Source of the DNA: an uncultured Clostridia bacterium
GTDB taxonomy: Bacteria; Bacillota; Clostridia; Oscillospirales; Ruminococcaceae
Length of the DNA: 26,981 bases
Direction: 5' to 3'
NCBI GenBank assembly: GCA_938014915.1
Contig: CALLQQ010000075.1
Span: 1-26,981 of the forward strand
Position 1 is the first letter of the stretch. Each line of letters starts with the position of its first letter. A model generated the notes under the pieces. It saw only the letters and a program-made list of their open reading frames with translations, was not told the origin of the DNA and did not search any database. The translations under genes and the position numbers were made by a program. Shown in pieces: positions 15,501-21,449 of the stretch.

Positions 15501-16971
15501 AAATACGATAACAATTAATACCCCCGATAAACTACTTGACTCGATGTTCAACACATGGCTAGGGTGGCAGAATATCGGCGCAAGAATTTATGCTCGTACA
15601 GGATTCTTTCAAAATGGTGGTGCATACGGCTATCGTGACCAATTGCAAGATGCGTGCGCCGCTTTGCTAACTAATCCAAGTATCGCCAAAAGACAGATTG
15701 CCCGTGCTTGTAATGCGCAATTTGTTGAGGGGGACGTTCTGCATTGGTGGCATATGCTCCCAAGAGGTATTAAAAAAGGTGTGCGCACTAAATGCTCAGA
15801 CGATTTGCTATGGCTCCCATATACGGTTTGCGAATATATCGACAAAACTAATGATTATTCAATCCTCGATATAGAAGTCTACTATATCGAATCACCTCTG
15901 CTAGAAGAAGATGAGCATGAAAAGTATTTTGAAGTGACACGTAGCCCAATTAGAGAAAACGTGTACTTGCATTGCAAACGTGCAATTGAAAAGGCATCTC
16001 AATTCGGCGTGCATGGACTTCCACTCATGGGTAGCGGAGATTGGAACGACGGATTTAATGGTGTCGGTTTAAAAGGCGACGGTGAAAGTGTATGGCTAGC
16101 ATTGTTCCTATCAATCGTTCTCGACAGATTCTCCGCATTATGTGAGCATCGTGGAGAAAGTGGCGAATCACAGCATTATACAGAACTTGCAAATACACTC
16201 CGTGAAAATGTATCCATGCATTGCTGGGACGGTAATTGGTATCTTAGAGCATTCTACGATAGCGGCGATAAAATGGGCTCCGCAAGTAGCAAGAGATGCA
16301 GAATCGATTCGCTGGCGCAGTCATTCCCCATTATTGCGGGCATCGACGATAAAGATAGGAATATGCTCGCATTAAATTCTGCTATGGAATATCTAGTAGA
16401 CCCCCAAAAAGGCATAATAAGAGTGTTCTACCCAGCATTCGACACGCCGAATATGGATACAGGATATGTAACATCATATCCGCCCGGAACACGTGAGAAT
16501 GGCGGTCAATATACACATGCCGCCGTATGGCTGTCGATGGCTTTCTACATTGCTGGAAGGAGCGGTGAAGGGTATGAACTTCTATCAATGTTGAATCCTG
16601 CAAATCATCATAGAAATGCCGAGGAATCATTCGCATATAAGAATGAGCCGTATTATATGTCTGCGGATATCTATACCAATCCGGAAAGTTATGGTAGGGG
16701 CGGCTGGAGCATATACACTGGCGCCGCAGGTTGGTACTACCGTGTAATTCTTGAACATTTGCTAGGAATTAAGATTAAGAACGATAGTGTCAAAATCGAT
16801 CCGCAGATACCGAGCAGCTGGCAAGGATTTAGCGCAAGTCTGAACTATCGCAATACGAAAATTGAAATTACAGTCATGAAAGGTGATAGTAAGGGCATAC
16901 AATGCAATGGGGATGCAGTTTCTGAAATACCGCTGAATGGCGAAGAACATCAAGTAATAGTAACTATTTAA
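9526..16971 (+). CDS. ndvB: Cyclic beta-1,2-glucan synthase (GT84 + glycoamylase-like + GH94)
   Basis: A 2481-residue, multi-domain membrane enzyme that makes cyclic beta-1,2-glucan from UDP-glucose. The N-terminal part (about 1-830) holds the GT84 glycosyltransferase: membrane segments near 267-312, a DxD pair at Asp470/Asp472 (ALDNDTKAL), an (R/Q)xxRW motif at 613-617 (REHRW), and further membrane segments near 660-705 and 784-822. The middle (about 860-1250) is the glycoamylase-like transglycosylase module now placed in GH189, with NWYDT (926-930), VDSGN, SWTGTMFEYF (Glu1063) and GISESGY (Glu1105). The C-terminal part is GH94, with GAYGYRDQLQDA (2032-2043), HWWH (2073-2076), the general acid Asp2175 in GDWNDG and YPPGTRENGGQY; in known enzymes it trims the chain by phosphorolysis. 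The start has GAGGTGG 7 bases before the ATG. Brucella Cgs is about 2870 residues, so this is somewhat shorter. A terminator follows directly, with no transport gene. Confidence 0.92.
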   Translation: MMSQLYDISDMHTDIDKVLSAGVNEHEISTLYRQLKRNLKKLKNFYKKAVYAPEQNDVERIIHDNYYMLEREGKTLLKANRNVLINCMESDGVRLPVLGEIMILLASEFPKMKTEIVIEGIRYIQRSQYVTSMEIDNLIWSYRYSLINSICNSVGSGASCGRILSLISLLSLSDTIDLNEINSAVNPLECIYRDDPSGIYPQMNESTRWLYRHKTSKIAQFTSRDEISVANEMLARSEQGDDSRRRHVGTHIYKEYDAIFPQGSIGSYIFSLLFFPFAISFILSVTLKTWWLFPLLFIPTYALAKPISDYFCMKKCKNEPLPRLELNGEIPDNAKTLVVISTLLYSSKELLSLKQKLQKLYYANPSPNLAFCILCDLREANSPILPDDRPLIKRTTKLIRHLNSELGNRYIAVIRQRSYAKSSGKYEGYERKRGAIQQLISFIKGGNVHLAAFEGDMNFLANVKYICALDNDTKALMDTVPELVSIALHPLNVPVVQDGVVKSGYGIFAPRMITELGSSLKTPFSRVVGGIGGSAAYDNFGIDIYQDVFGEGIFAGKGLIDVDLFHSLLGGFFPDNRVLSHDILEGNIMRCAYVGDVQFSDGFPKNAASYYKREHRWVRGDVQNIPYICSQIETANGRIKNPMNSLARFKLLDNFRRSITPVIIFLCFFIAAFSPPIIAAAITITAILSVIMPYLFGLVPTIIRGGLFSLSQKLYSGTLTQGAQLLYQGFYALVLLPQNAIINADATIRGLFRRFISHRKILEWTTASQSEQSDNAIVSQIRYFGIAGLLGISLLFLPAIASKIAGLIFALMIPIIIYSDNEYKSPKHRITPRQQHQLISYVAAMWQFYDDFASESDNFLPPDNVQTAPVYAVAHRTSPTNIGLMLLSILAARDFELIDTDLLYDRVDKTLTTIEKLEKWEGNLYNWYDTQTLEVLPPAYVSSVDSGNFACCLVSLKEGLRDYVSENRGILSLIERIEDIISVTNLNVFYNKVKNLIAIGYDTQEDKLSASHYDLLMSESRMSSYFAVAKRQVPKKHWVSLGRTMARLGSYAGPISWTGTMFEYFMPELLLHSNEGSLSYEGLRFCLHCQKKRARDANAPFGISESGYYAFDAQLNYQYKAHGVQKLGLKRRLDDELVISPYSSFLTLSHDFNSSYNNLENLKKHGMVGTYGFYEAIDYTASRVGRNCSAIIKSFMAHHLGMSIIAISNALHDNIMQKRFMSDKSMESAAELLDERVMVGSVLFEDINKKEPPKKNSRGTPSVEVIGSFFPQQPRVNLLCNGEYTSITTDLGICHGIYQGKDTILRTTDILRRPQGAFFSVVDAGESFSFTYMPYNDRESKKKAERTTEFTSSFTDYYCNTKTLRMGMKAYLHPSLPCEFRKLAIKNASGRKKNIILSAYIEPVLARFTDHFAHPAFMRLFLKQEYDNKHKIFIISRKERHSDDTTYMAIGFIDDVHFSYSMRREDVLTRPYGVFSAFDKAEDLTTSNEQVPDPCVFIKAPIHLDAYEQCEHTLFMCMAMTKEELLSRVAELRSDNACHNITTKPPLVADTIEGRLATTILPQLIYKKRDCSLNLKAIEENTLSPRELWVLGISGDLPIVLVEIDSTVEDEKITSYLKCHSSLKLCGIIFDLVFSYNDRGEYERPIHSFIASHIKEQRSEALVGINGGIHLIDFTAYDEKIKVLLQAAAVHIAPKSMMRINLPSIEYTPIELNEMRRPEIDAGKDSNKSVTGGHFTDGGFAITSPPPHPWCHVLANPAFGTLVSDSALGFTWAFNSRENKLTPWFNDLMTDNRGEMLIAKFDGKYYDLVAGSLPFFSPTRAVYEGYADDIFARTTVNVVQVGCKKNIQLEMRNDSDKEVEIELVFYTEPTLNSSREHSRQISAFIDSDMLILRNPFNSVIEGCMAIGSSEPLASYTLDRTAFWSGKWEECILSPSNEPCGAIVVKRTIASGEEVTINFMMTFAKTADAAVQIAKMPLSAMLLPEKASQDKEQNTITINTPDKLLDSMFNTWLGWQNIGARIYARTGFFQNGGAYGYRDQLQDACAALLTNPSIAKRQIARACNAQFVEGDVLHWWHMLPRGIKKGVRTKCSDDLLWLPYTVCEYIDKTNDYSILDIEVYYIESPLLEEDEHEKYFEVTRSPIRENVYLHCKRAIEKASQFGVHGLPLMGSGDWNDGFNGVGLKGDGESVWLALFLSIVLDRFSALCEHRGESGESQHYTELANTLRENVSMHCWDGNWYLRAFYDSGDKMGSASSKRCRIDSLAQSFPIIAGIDDKDRNMLALNSAMEYLVDPQKGIIRVFYPAFDTPNMDTGYVTSYPPGTRENGGQYTHAAVWLSMAFYIAGRSGEGYELLSMLNPANHHRNAEESFAYKNEPYYMSADIYTNPESYGRGGWSIYTGAAGWYYRVILEHLLGIKIKNDSVKIDPQIPSSWQGFSASLNYRNTKIEITVMKGDSKGIQCNGDAVSEIPLNGEEHQVIVTI

Positions 16972-16979
16972 TTATCGAA

Positions 16980-17020
16980 TGCTGCACTGCCTAATCTAAT
17001 CGGCGGTGCAGCATCTTTAG
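16980..17020 (+). terminator. Terminator of the cyclic glucan synthase gene
   Basis: A 12-base stem with one G-T pair (16980-16991 with 17002-17013), ten-base loop, then a short T-rich tail. Confidence 0.7.
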
Positions 17021-17151
17021 TTAAATTCCCCCTAATTCACACTATATTACTTTGTTTTCAAGCACGTTTAAAAAATAGGAATTGATGTGTCGGCATAAGT
17101 TACAATTCTGATACAAATGCTTGGTGCATATATCCAAAAGCTGCGTTTAAG

Positions 17152-17180
17152 TTGACAAAATGCTCGTAGTTTGGTATTAT
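17152..17180 (+). promoter_or_regulatory. Strong sigma-A-like promoter of the kinase-like gene
   Basis: A perfect TTGACA (17152-17157), a 17-base spacer and TATTAT (17175-17180). Transcription would start near 17187, 50 bases before the start codon. This is the best promoter in the window and separates this gene from the glucan synthase gene. Confidence 0.75.
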
Positions 17181-17236
17181 ACTTTTGATAGTTAGGAATT
17201 TATACATATATAATAAAGTTAACAAGGAGGGGTGTT

Positions 17237-18868
17237 ATGAACGAAGATCCAAAACTATGCATGGGTTGCATGGGTAATAATACTGTTAATGGTGTATGCA
17301 CCGATTGCGGTTATTCCGATAAAACACCATTCCTACCATCATATCTTGCACCGAGAACGGTACTTAATGAGCGCTATATCGTTGGGAAACTTCTAAGCTA
17401 CAACGGTGAAGGCGCATTATATATTGCATATGATACCGTCACAAGTAAGAAAATTACCATCAAGGAATATATGCCCGACACTCTATGCTCACGGACTAAG
17501 GGCGATCCGGAAATTAAGGTTAATACAAATAACCTTGCTCAATATAAGACTTATTTATCTGAATTTGTTGAGCTTAACAAGACTCTATCAAGAATGAGGA
17601 CACTTAATCACATAAATGCTGTTCACGATATATTCGCTGAAAACAACACAGCATATGCCGTTCTTGAGATGATTAAAGGTGTAACTCTTAAGAAATATCT
17701 TCAGGATTTCGCTGGGGAATTGACATGGGAACAGGCTAAAAAGCTCTTCCCGCCAATTTTCACGACGCTCAGCCTAGTTCACAATGCTGGAATTGTGCAT
17801 CGTGGAATCAGCCTCGATACTATTTACGTATCCGACAAGGGCGATTTAAAGCTAACGGGATTCTCAATAATTGCTAGTCGTACTGCTAATACCGAATTAG
17901 CGTCGGAACTTTTTGCTGGATACGCCGCCCCCGAGCAATATTCATCAAGCAACTGGCACGGTACATGGACTGATGTATACGGCATTGCCGCTGTATTATA
18001 CCGTGTTCTAACTGGGTGTATGCCTACCGAAGCTGTCGCTAGAGTTGGCTCCGATGGATTGTTAGAACCGGCGAAAGTTAATAGCAATATCCCCGCAAAT
18101 ATATCGAATGTTATTATGGGCGGTCTGAAGTTATCCACCGATTCACGAATTCAAACAATTACAGAATTTGTAACTAGGCTATTTGAGCAGCCTGAATTCA
18201 CCGAAGATAAAAGTGAAGAAGCTGCCATTATCGATAGCGAAGATGAATATATTGAAACCACCGAAAAAGCACAAAGTGCAATACCTATTTATGTGAAAGT
18301 CGGCTTAATTACCTTTGCCGTTCTGCTCGTGATAGCGATTATATTAATTATCGTTCTAGGTGAGGACAAATCTAGCAAATACGATACCTCATCCATATCA
18401 CAGACAACGACAACTGCGCTAACTACAACGACGGTCACAACGGAAGAATCTATTACAACCCCAAGAGTGGAAAAGCCATATATTATGCCCAATCTAGTTG
18501 GGAGAATATACGATACCATCAAAGATGCCGAGGCATATTCATTCCTGACTTTTAAGCCCGATTATCAATATAATGAAGATGTGGATGCGGGAATTGTATT
18601 TGAGCAAAGTATCGATAAAGATGTTGATATCGCTGGCGGAACTGAAGTTAAGCTTAAAATAAGTCTTGGCTCAAAACATGCTAAAATCCCCGATTTTAAA
18701 GGCAAATCGCAAAAGGATTATATAGCAGAACTTAGCGATTTAGGCATTAAGCCAGAAGTTAAGGAAGTTGACGATGTTGACGAACCAAAGGGAACAATCA
18801 TCAATGTCGGACCGCAAAAAGTTGGCGACAAAGTCGATGTTTCTGAAGGGGAAGTCGTCAATGTATAG
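17237..18868 (+). CDS. Zinc-ribbon / pseudokinase / transmembrane / PASTA protein
   Basis: A 543-residue protein. An N-terminal zinc ribbon (Cys8, Cys11, Cys21, Cys24) is followed by a Hanks-type kinase-like domain (about 46-318), one transmembrane helix (350-374), a Thr/Ser-rich linker (384-408) and two extracellular PASTA domains (about 413-477 and 482-543). PASTA domains bind cell-wall fragments in kinases such as PrkC and StkP. The kinase fold keeps a glycine loop (NGEGA), Lys76 (TIKEYMP), the APEQ motif and TDVYG. The catalytic loop reads HRGISLDT, so the HRD aspartate and the following Asn are lost, and the DFG motif is GFS (208-210). It is therefore probably a non-catalytic scaffold or sensor. 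Its start has a strong AAGGAGGGG site. The frame ends at TAG (18866-18868) within the last PASTA strand; the next ten codons read VSSGKGVSDD before TAA, so the end may be truncated. Confidence 0.9.
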   Translation: MNEDPKLCMGCMGNNTVNGVCTDCGYSDKTPFLPSYLAPRTVLNERYIVGKLLSYNGEGALYIAYDTVTSKKITIKEYMPDTLCSRTKGDPEIKVNTNNLAQYKTYLSEFVELNKTLSRMRTLNHINAVHDIFAENNTAYAVLEMIKGVTLKKYLQDFAGELTWEQAKKLFPPIFTTLSLVHNAGIVHRGISLDTIYVSDKGDLKLTGFSIIASRTANTELASELFAGYAAPEQYSSSNWHGTWTDVYGIAAVLYRVLTGCMPTEAVARVGSDGLLEPAKVNSNIPANISNVIMGGLKLSTDSRIQTITEFVTRLFEQPEFTEDKSEEAAIIDSEDEYIETTEKAQSAIPIYVKVGLITFAVLLVIAIILIIVLGEDKSSKYDTSSISQTTTTALTTTTVTTEESITTPRVEKPYIMPNLVGRIYDTIKDAEAYSFLTFKPDYQYNEDVDAGIVFEQSIDKDVDIAGGTEVKLKISLGSKHAKIPDFKGKSQKDYIAELSDLGIKPEVKEVDDVDEPKGTIINVGPQKVGDKVDVSEGEVVNV

Positions 18869-18901
18869 GTATCATCTGGAAAAGGTGTTTCCGACGATTA
18901 A
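18866..18901 (+). other. Apparent readthrough tail after the TAG of the PASTA protein
   Basis: In frame after TAG the sequence reads V-S-S-G-K-G-V-S-D-D and then TAA (18899-18901). PASTA domains normally end in a strand of the form V-x-V-x-S-x-G, so this tail looks like the rest of the final strand. A Tyr codon (TAT or TAC) differs from TAG by one base. Confidence 0.55.
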
Positions 18902-18914
18902 ATTCTAATAACGC

Positions 18915-18950
18915 AAAACTGCCCGATATAAAATCGGGCAGTTTTTTATT
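18915..18950. terminator. Bidirectional terminator between convergent genes
   Basis: A perfect 13-base stem (18915-18927 with 18933-18945), five-base loop and a T tract on the plus strand, with AAAA at the start of the left arm for the minus strand. mnmA ends inside it. Confidence 0.88.
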
Positions 18951-20028
18951 TTATAGTGTTTTTAATTGTACCGCCGCCTATGACGATATCCTCATCATAG
19001 AAAACTACGGCTTGCCCCGATGTAATCGCATTCTGCGGTTTGTCGAGTGTGACAATAACATCACCATCATCGGTGGGGGAAATCGTACATGGGACTTCCC
19101 TAGCGGAATACCGTGTCTTTGCGTATGCTCTGATCGGCGAATTAATTTCAGCAATTGAAATGAAATTCAATTCTGTTGCAATAAAGGTAGTCGCAAAAGT
19201 ATCTTCTAAATCACCTAGCGTTACAGTATTGTTTTCTAGGTCTTTCGATACCACATAGAGCCGCCTATCACTGCTAATTCCCAGTCCACGCCGTTGCCCG
19301 ATTGTGTAGTTGATTATTCCCTTATGCGTCCCTATCCTATTGCCGTCTTTATCAAGGAATGCGCCCTCCTCAATATTTGCATCGGTATTTTCATGGATGA
19401 ATCTAGCATAATCGTCATCTTCGACAAAGCAAATTTCCTGACTGTCGGGCTTGCTGGCTACTCTAAAAGTCTTTTTCTGTGCTATTTCACGCACACTTTT
19501 CTTATCGAGCGAACCTAACGGGAACAATGTTCTGCTTAGTTGTTCCTGTGTAAGATTATAAAGCACATACGACTGATCCTTAGACGTATCGACAGACTTT
19601 TTAAGAAGATATCTTCCCTTATCGTCATCATACTCAACTTGAGCATAATGCCCCGTTGCGATATAATCGGCACCGAATGATTTTGCCCGTTTTAACAATT
19701 CGTCGAATTTTATATACTTATTGCAGGCAATGCACGGATTAGGAGTTTCACCATCTAAATACGTTGAGATGAAGTAATTAATCACCTTATCATTGAATTC
19801 CTTTTTGAAATTCAGCACATAGAATGGTATCCCCAGCCCCGCCGCAACACTCCTTGCATCGTTGACATCGTCAATCGAACAGCAAGTGCGCCCGTCATTT
19901 TTTTCGTCGTCATAATCCCATAGCTTGAGAGTTATGCCGATTACATCATATCCTTGTTCTAATAAAATCGCTGCGGCAACGGAGCTATCAACTCCGCCGC
20001 TCATAGCCATTATAACTTTCTTCTTCAT
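18946..20028 (-). CDS. mnmA: tRNA-specific 2-thiouridylase MnmA
   Basis: A 360-residue enzyme that thiolates the wobble uridine (U34) of the tRNAs for Lys, Glu and Gln, using ATP and sulfur relayed from a cysteine desulfurase. It has the ATP pyrophosphatase P-loop SGGVDSSVAA (10-19), the two redox cysteines Cys99 (NPCIACNKYIKF) and Cys200 (SQEICFV), the GHYAQ motif (126-130) and the conserved NYTIGQRRGLGI region. I start it at the ATG 20026-20028, which gives MKKKVIMAMSGG and lies nine bases after AGGGATG. A longer reading from 20097 would translate the tandem dyads in the leader, which no MnmA contains. Upstream is cysK, also on the minus strand, a sulfur-metabolism neighbour. No desulfurase gene is in view. 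Confidence 0.96.
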   Translation of the reverse strand: MKKKVIMAMSGGVDSSVAAAILLEQGYDVIGITLKLWDYDDEKNDGRTCCSIDDVNDARSVAAGLGIPFYVLNFKKEFNDKVINYFISTYLDGETPNPCIACNKYIKFDELLKRAKSFGADYIATGHYAQVEYDDDKGRYLLKKSVDTSKDQSYVLYNLTQEQLSRTLFPLGSLDKKSVREIAQKKTFRVASKPDSQEICFVEDDDYARFIHENTDANIEEGAFLDKDGNRIGTHKGIINYTIGQRRGLGISSDRRLYVVSKDLENNTVTLGDLEDTFATTFIATELNFISIAEINSPIRAYAKTRYSAREVPCTISPTDDGDVIVTLDKPQNAITSGQAVVFYDEDIVIGGGTIKNTIK

Positions 20029-20048
20029 TTGCACATCCCTATTCCTAT

Positions 20049-20113
20049 GAGCGTAAATGCTCAATGAGTATTTATGCTCTATGAGCTTTACGCTCATTGC
20101 GCATAAAATACGC
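20049..20113. repeat. Four tandem short dyads in the mnmA leader
   Basis: Four palindrome-like units follow each other with three-base spacers (AAT, TAT, ATT): GAGCGTAAATGCTC (20049-20062), GAGTATTTATGCTC (20066-20079), GAGCTTTACGCTC (20083-20095) and GCGCATAAAATACGC (20099-20113). The period is 16-17 bases. Units 1 and 3 also pair with each other over 11 perfect bases. The block lies between the mnmA promoter and its ribosome binding site, so it is transcribed as leader RNA. Function is unknown. Confidence 0.7.
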
Positions 20114-20144
20114 TTTTCTCTTTAATTTAAAGCTATCTTTCATA

Positions 20145-20173
20145 AGTATCTAATATTTATGCACAAATGTCAA
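20145..20173 (-). promoter_or_regulatory. Candidate promoter of mnmA
   Basis: On the minus strand a perfect TTGACA (20168-20173), 17 bases, then GATACT (20145-20150, four of six consensus bases). Transcription would start near 20138, giving a leader of about 110 bases that includes the tandem dyads. Read-through from cysK is also possible because no terminator follows cysK. Confidence 0.55.
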
Positions 20174-20188
20174 GTGGGATTTCTTAAA

Positions 20189-21124
20189 TTAATCTTCCGC
20201 AAATAGTGCGGTGGAAAGATATCTTTCGCCCGTATCGGGTAATAATACTACTATCACTTTGCCTTTATTCTCTGGGCGCTTGCCCACTTGGATTGCTGCA
20301 TGCAATGCCGCTCCCGATGAAATTCCAACAAGGACACCTTCAGTTTTTGCGATTTCACGTGCGGCGGTGAATGCATCTTCATTTTCAACTTGATAGATTT
20401 CATCGACTGTATCCGCATTATATACATCGGGTACGAATCCTGCTCCTATCCCCTGAATTTTATGGAGTCCAGGTTGCCCCCCTGATAGAACGGGCGAATC
20501 CGTCGGTTCAACTGCGATAATCTGCACATCTTTATTCTTTTTCTTTAATACTTCGCCAACTCCCGTAATCGTACCGCCGGATCCGACGCCGCCGATGAAA
20601 ATATCGACTGCTCCGTCGGTATCCCGCCAAATCTCCTCCGCTGTTGTAGTGCGATGCACCTGCGGATTAGCAGGATTCTGAAATTGTTGTAGGATTATCG
20701 AATTTTCCGTTTTGTCGGCAATTTCTTCCGCCATACGAATAGCACCTTTCATCCCTTCACTGCCCGGTGTTAGCACTAATTCAGCGCCGAATGCCTTTAG
20801 CAAATTCCTTCTCTCTGCGCTCATTGTTTCGGGCATCGTTAGAATGAGCCTATATCCTTTTGCCGCCGCTACAAAAGCAAGCCCCACTCCAGTATTTCCG
20901 CTCGTTGGCTCGATAACAACTGATTGCGGATTCAGCAGCCCCTTTTTCTCCGCATCTTCAATCATTGCATAGCCAATGCGGTCTTTAACGCTGCTCGCTG
21001 GGTTAAAGCTCTCCAGCTTTGCAATTATGCGCGCGCCAACTTGACTATTCTCCGCCATCTTAGATAATTCTAGTAAAGGCGTATTCCCGATTAATTCGGT
21101 AATATTTCCAGCTATTTTTGACAT
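20189..21124 (-). CDS. cysK: Cysteine synthase A (O-acetylserine sulfhydrylase)
   Basis: A 311-residue PLP enzyme that makes L-cysteine from O-acetylserine and sulfide. The PLP lysine is Lys47 in NPASSVKDRIG, the phosphate/substrate loop is TSGNTG (74-79), and PETMSAERR, GVGSGGTITG, GIGAGFVP and the C-terminal GERYLST are all standard CysK motifs. Length is normal. The ATG start follows TGGAGGA. It has a clear promoter at 21172-21199 and a short leader. It is not associated here with cysE or with sulfate reduction genes. The neighbouring mnmA uses sulfur that derives from cysteine, which may explain the adjacency, but shared transcription is not proven. Confidence 0.97.
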   Translation of the reverse strand: MSKIAGNITELIGNTPLLELSKMAENSQVGARIIAKLESFNPASSVKDRIGYAMIEDAEKKGLLNPQSVVIEPTSGNTGVGLAFVAAAKGYRLILTMPETMSAERRNLLKAFGAELVLTPGSEGMKGAIRMAEEIADKTENSIILQQFQNPANPQVHRTTTAEEIWRDTDGAVDIFIGGVGSGGTITGVGEVLKKKNKDVQIIAVEPTDSPVLSGGQPGLHKIQGIGAGFVPDVYNADTVDEIYQVENEDAFTAAREIAKTEGVLVGISSGAALHAAIQVGKRPENKGKVIVVLLPDTGERYLSTALFAED

Positions 21125-21143
21125 ATTATTTCCTCCATTTCAT

Positions 21144-21164
21144 ATCATACTAAACCAATATGAT
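21144..21164. promoter_or_regulatory. Possible operator in the cysK leader
   Basis: ATCATA (21144-21149) and TATGAT (21159-21164) are perfect 6-base inverted arms around nine bases. The dyad lies right at the expected cysK transcription start. I could not match it with confidence to the CymR operator consensus. Confidence 0.35.
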
Positions 21165-21171
21165 TACCATT

Positions 21172-21199
21172 ATTATAACTCTAAAATACAAAAAGTCAA
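21172..21199 (-). promoter_or_regulatory. Sigma-A-like promoter of cysK
   Basis: On the minus strand TTGACT (21194-21199), 16 bases, then a perfect TATAAT (21172-21177). The leader is about 40 bases, too short for a SAM riboswitch or a T-box. Confidence 0.65.
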
Positions 21200-21449
21200 T
21201 ACCTTTTCTAAAATTATTTTCCTAATGCTAGTATACTTCATTATTACCTACTTATAATAGATATATCTATAATAAAACTTTTAGTCGTGAGAACCAATAT
21301 TATTTAATTTTCTTCTATGTAGTATAAAAGTCTTTTTACAAGTAAATAATAACAATACAATGAAAGGCATATTGGACTCTAAATTCTACTACCCGACATG
21401 AAATATGACCATTCATGCAATATAGCAAAAAATGGAGGTAAATCTACCT
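21200..21449. other. Intergenic stretch upstream of spoVT
   Basis: AT-rich, no gene seen. It contains a perfect 14-base AT palindrome, ATAGATATATCTAT (21258-21271), and must hold the spoVT promoter. In Bacillus spoVT is read by the forespore factor sigma-G; I found no site good enough to call. Confidence 0.4.
21434..21449 (+). promoter_or_regulatory. spoVT ribosome binding site within a small hairpin
   Basis: GGAGG (21434-21438) decides the start at 21450, eleven bases on. AGGTA (21436-21440) and TACCT (21445-21449) can pair around a four-base loop, which would cover most of the binding site and end directly at the start codon. The 5-base stem is weak. Confidence 0.4.

Noticed and set aside
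18866..18901. Use of TAG as a sense codon (for example pyrrolysine)
   Set aside because: Other genes in the window end normally at TAG (9038-9040 and 25927-25929), so a general reassignment is not supported; a local nonsense change is simpler.
20029..20097. A 23-residue N-terminal extension of MnmA
   Set aside because: It would translate the tandem dyads, has no ribosome binding site and is not found in the MnmA family; the start at 20028 has both.
20049..20113. A very short CRISPR-like array
   Set aside because: The units are 13-15 bases, the spacers are only three bases and the units are themselves dyads; there are no cas genes in the window.
21125..21200. Riboswitch or T-box in front of cysK
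   Set aside because: The promoter leaves a leader of only about 40 bases, with no room for these structures.
21340..21430. Sigma-G promoter of spoVT
   Set aside because: Several partial matches exist in this AT-rich stretch, but none has both hexamers at the right spacing.
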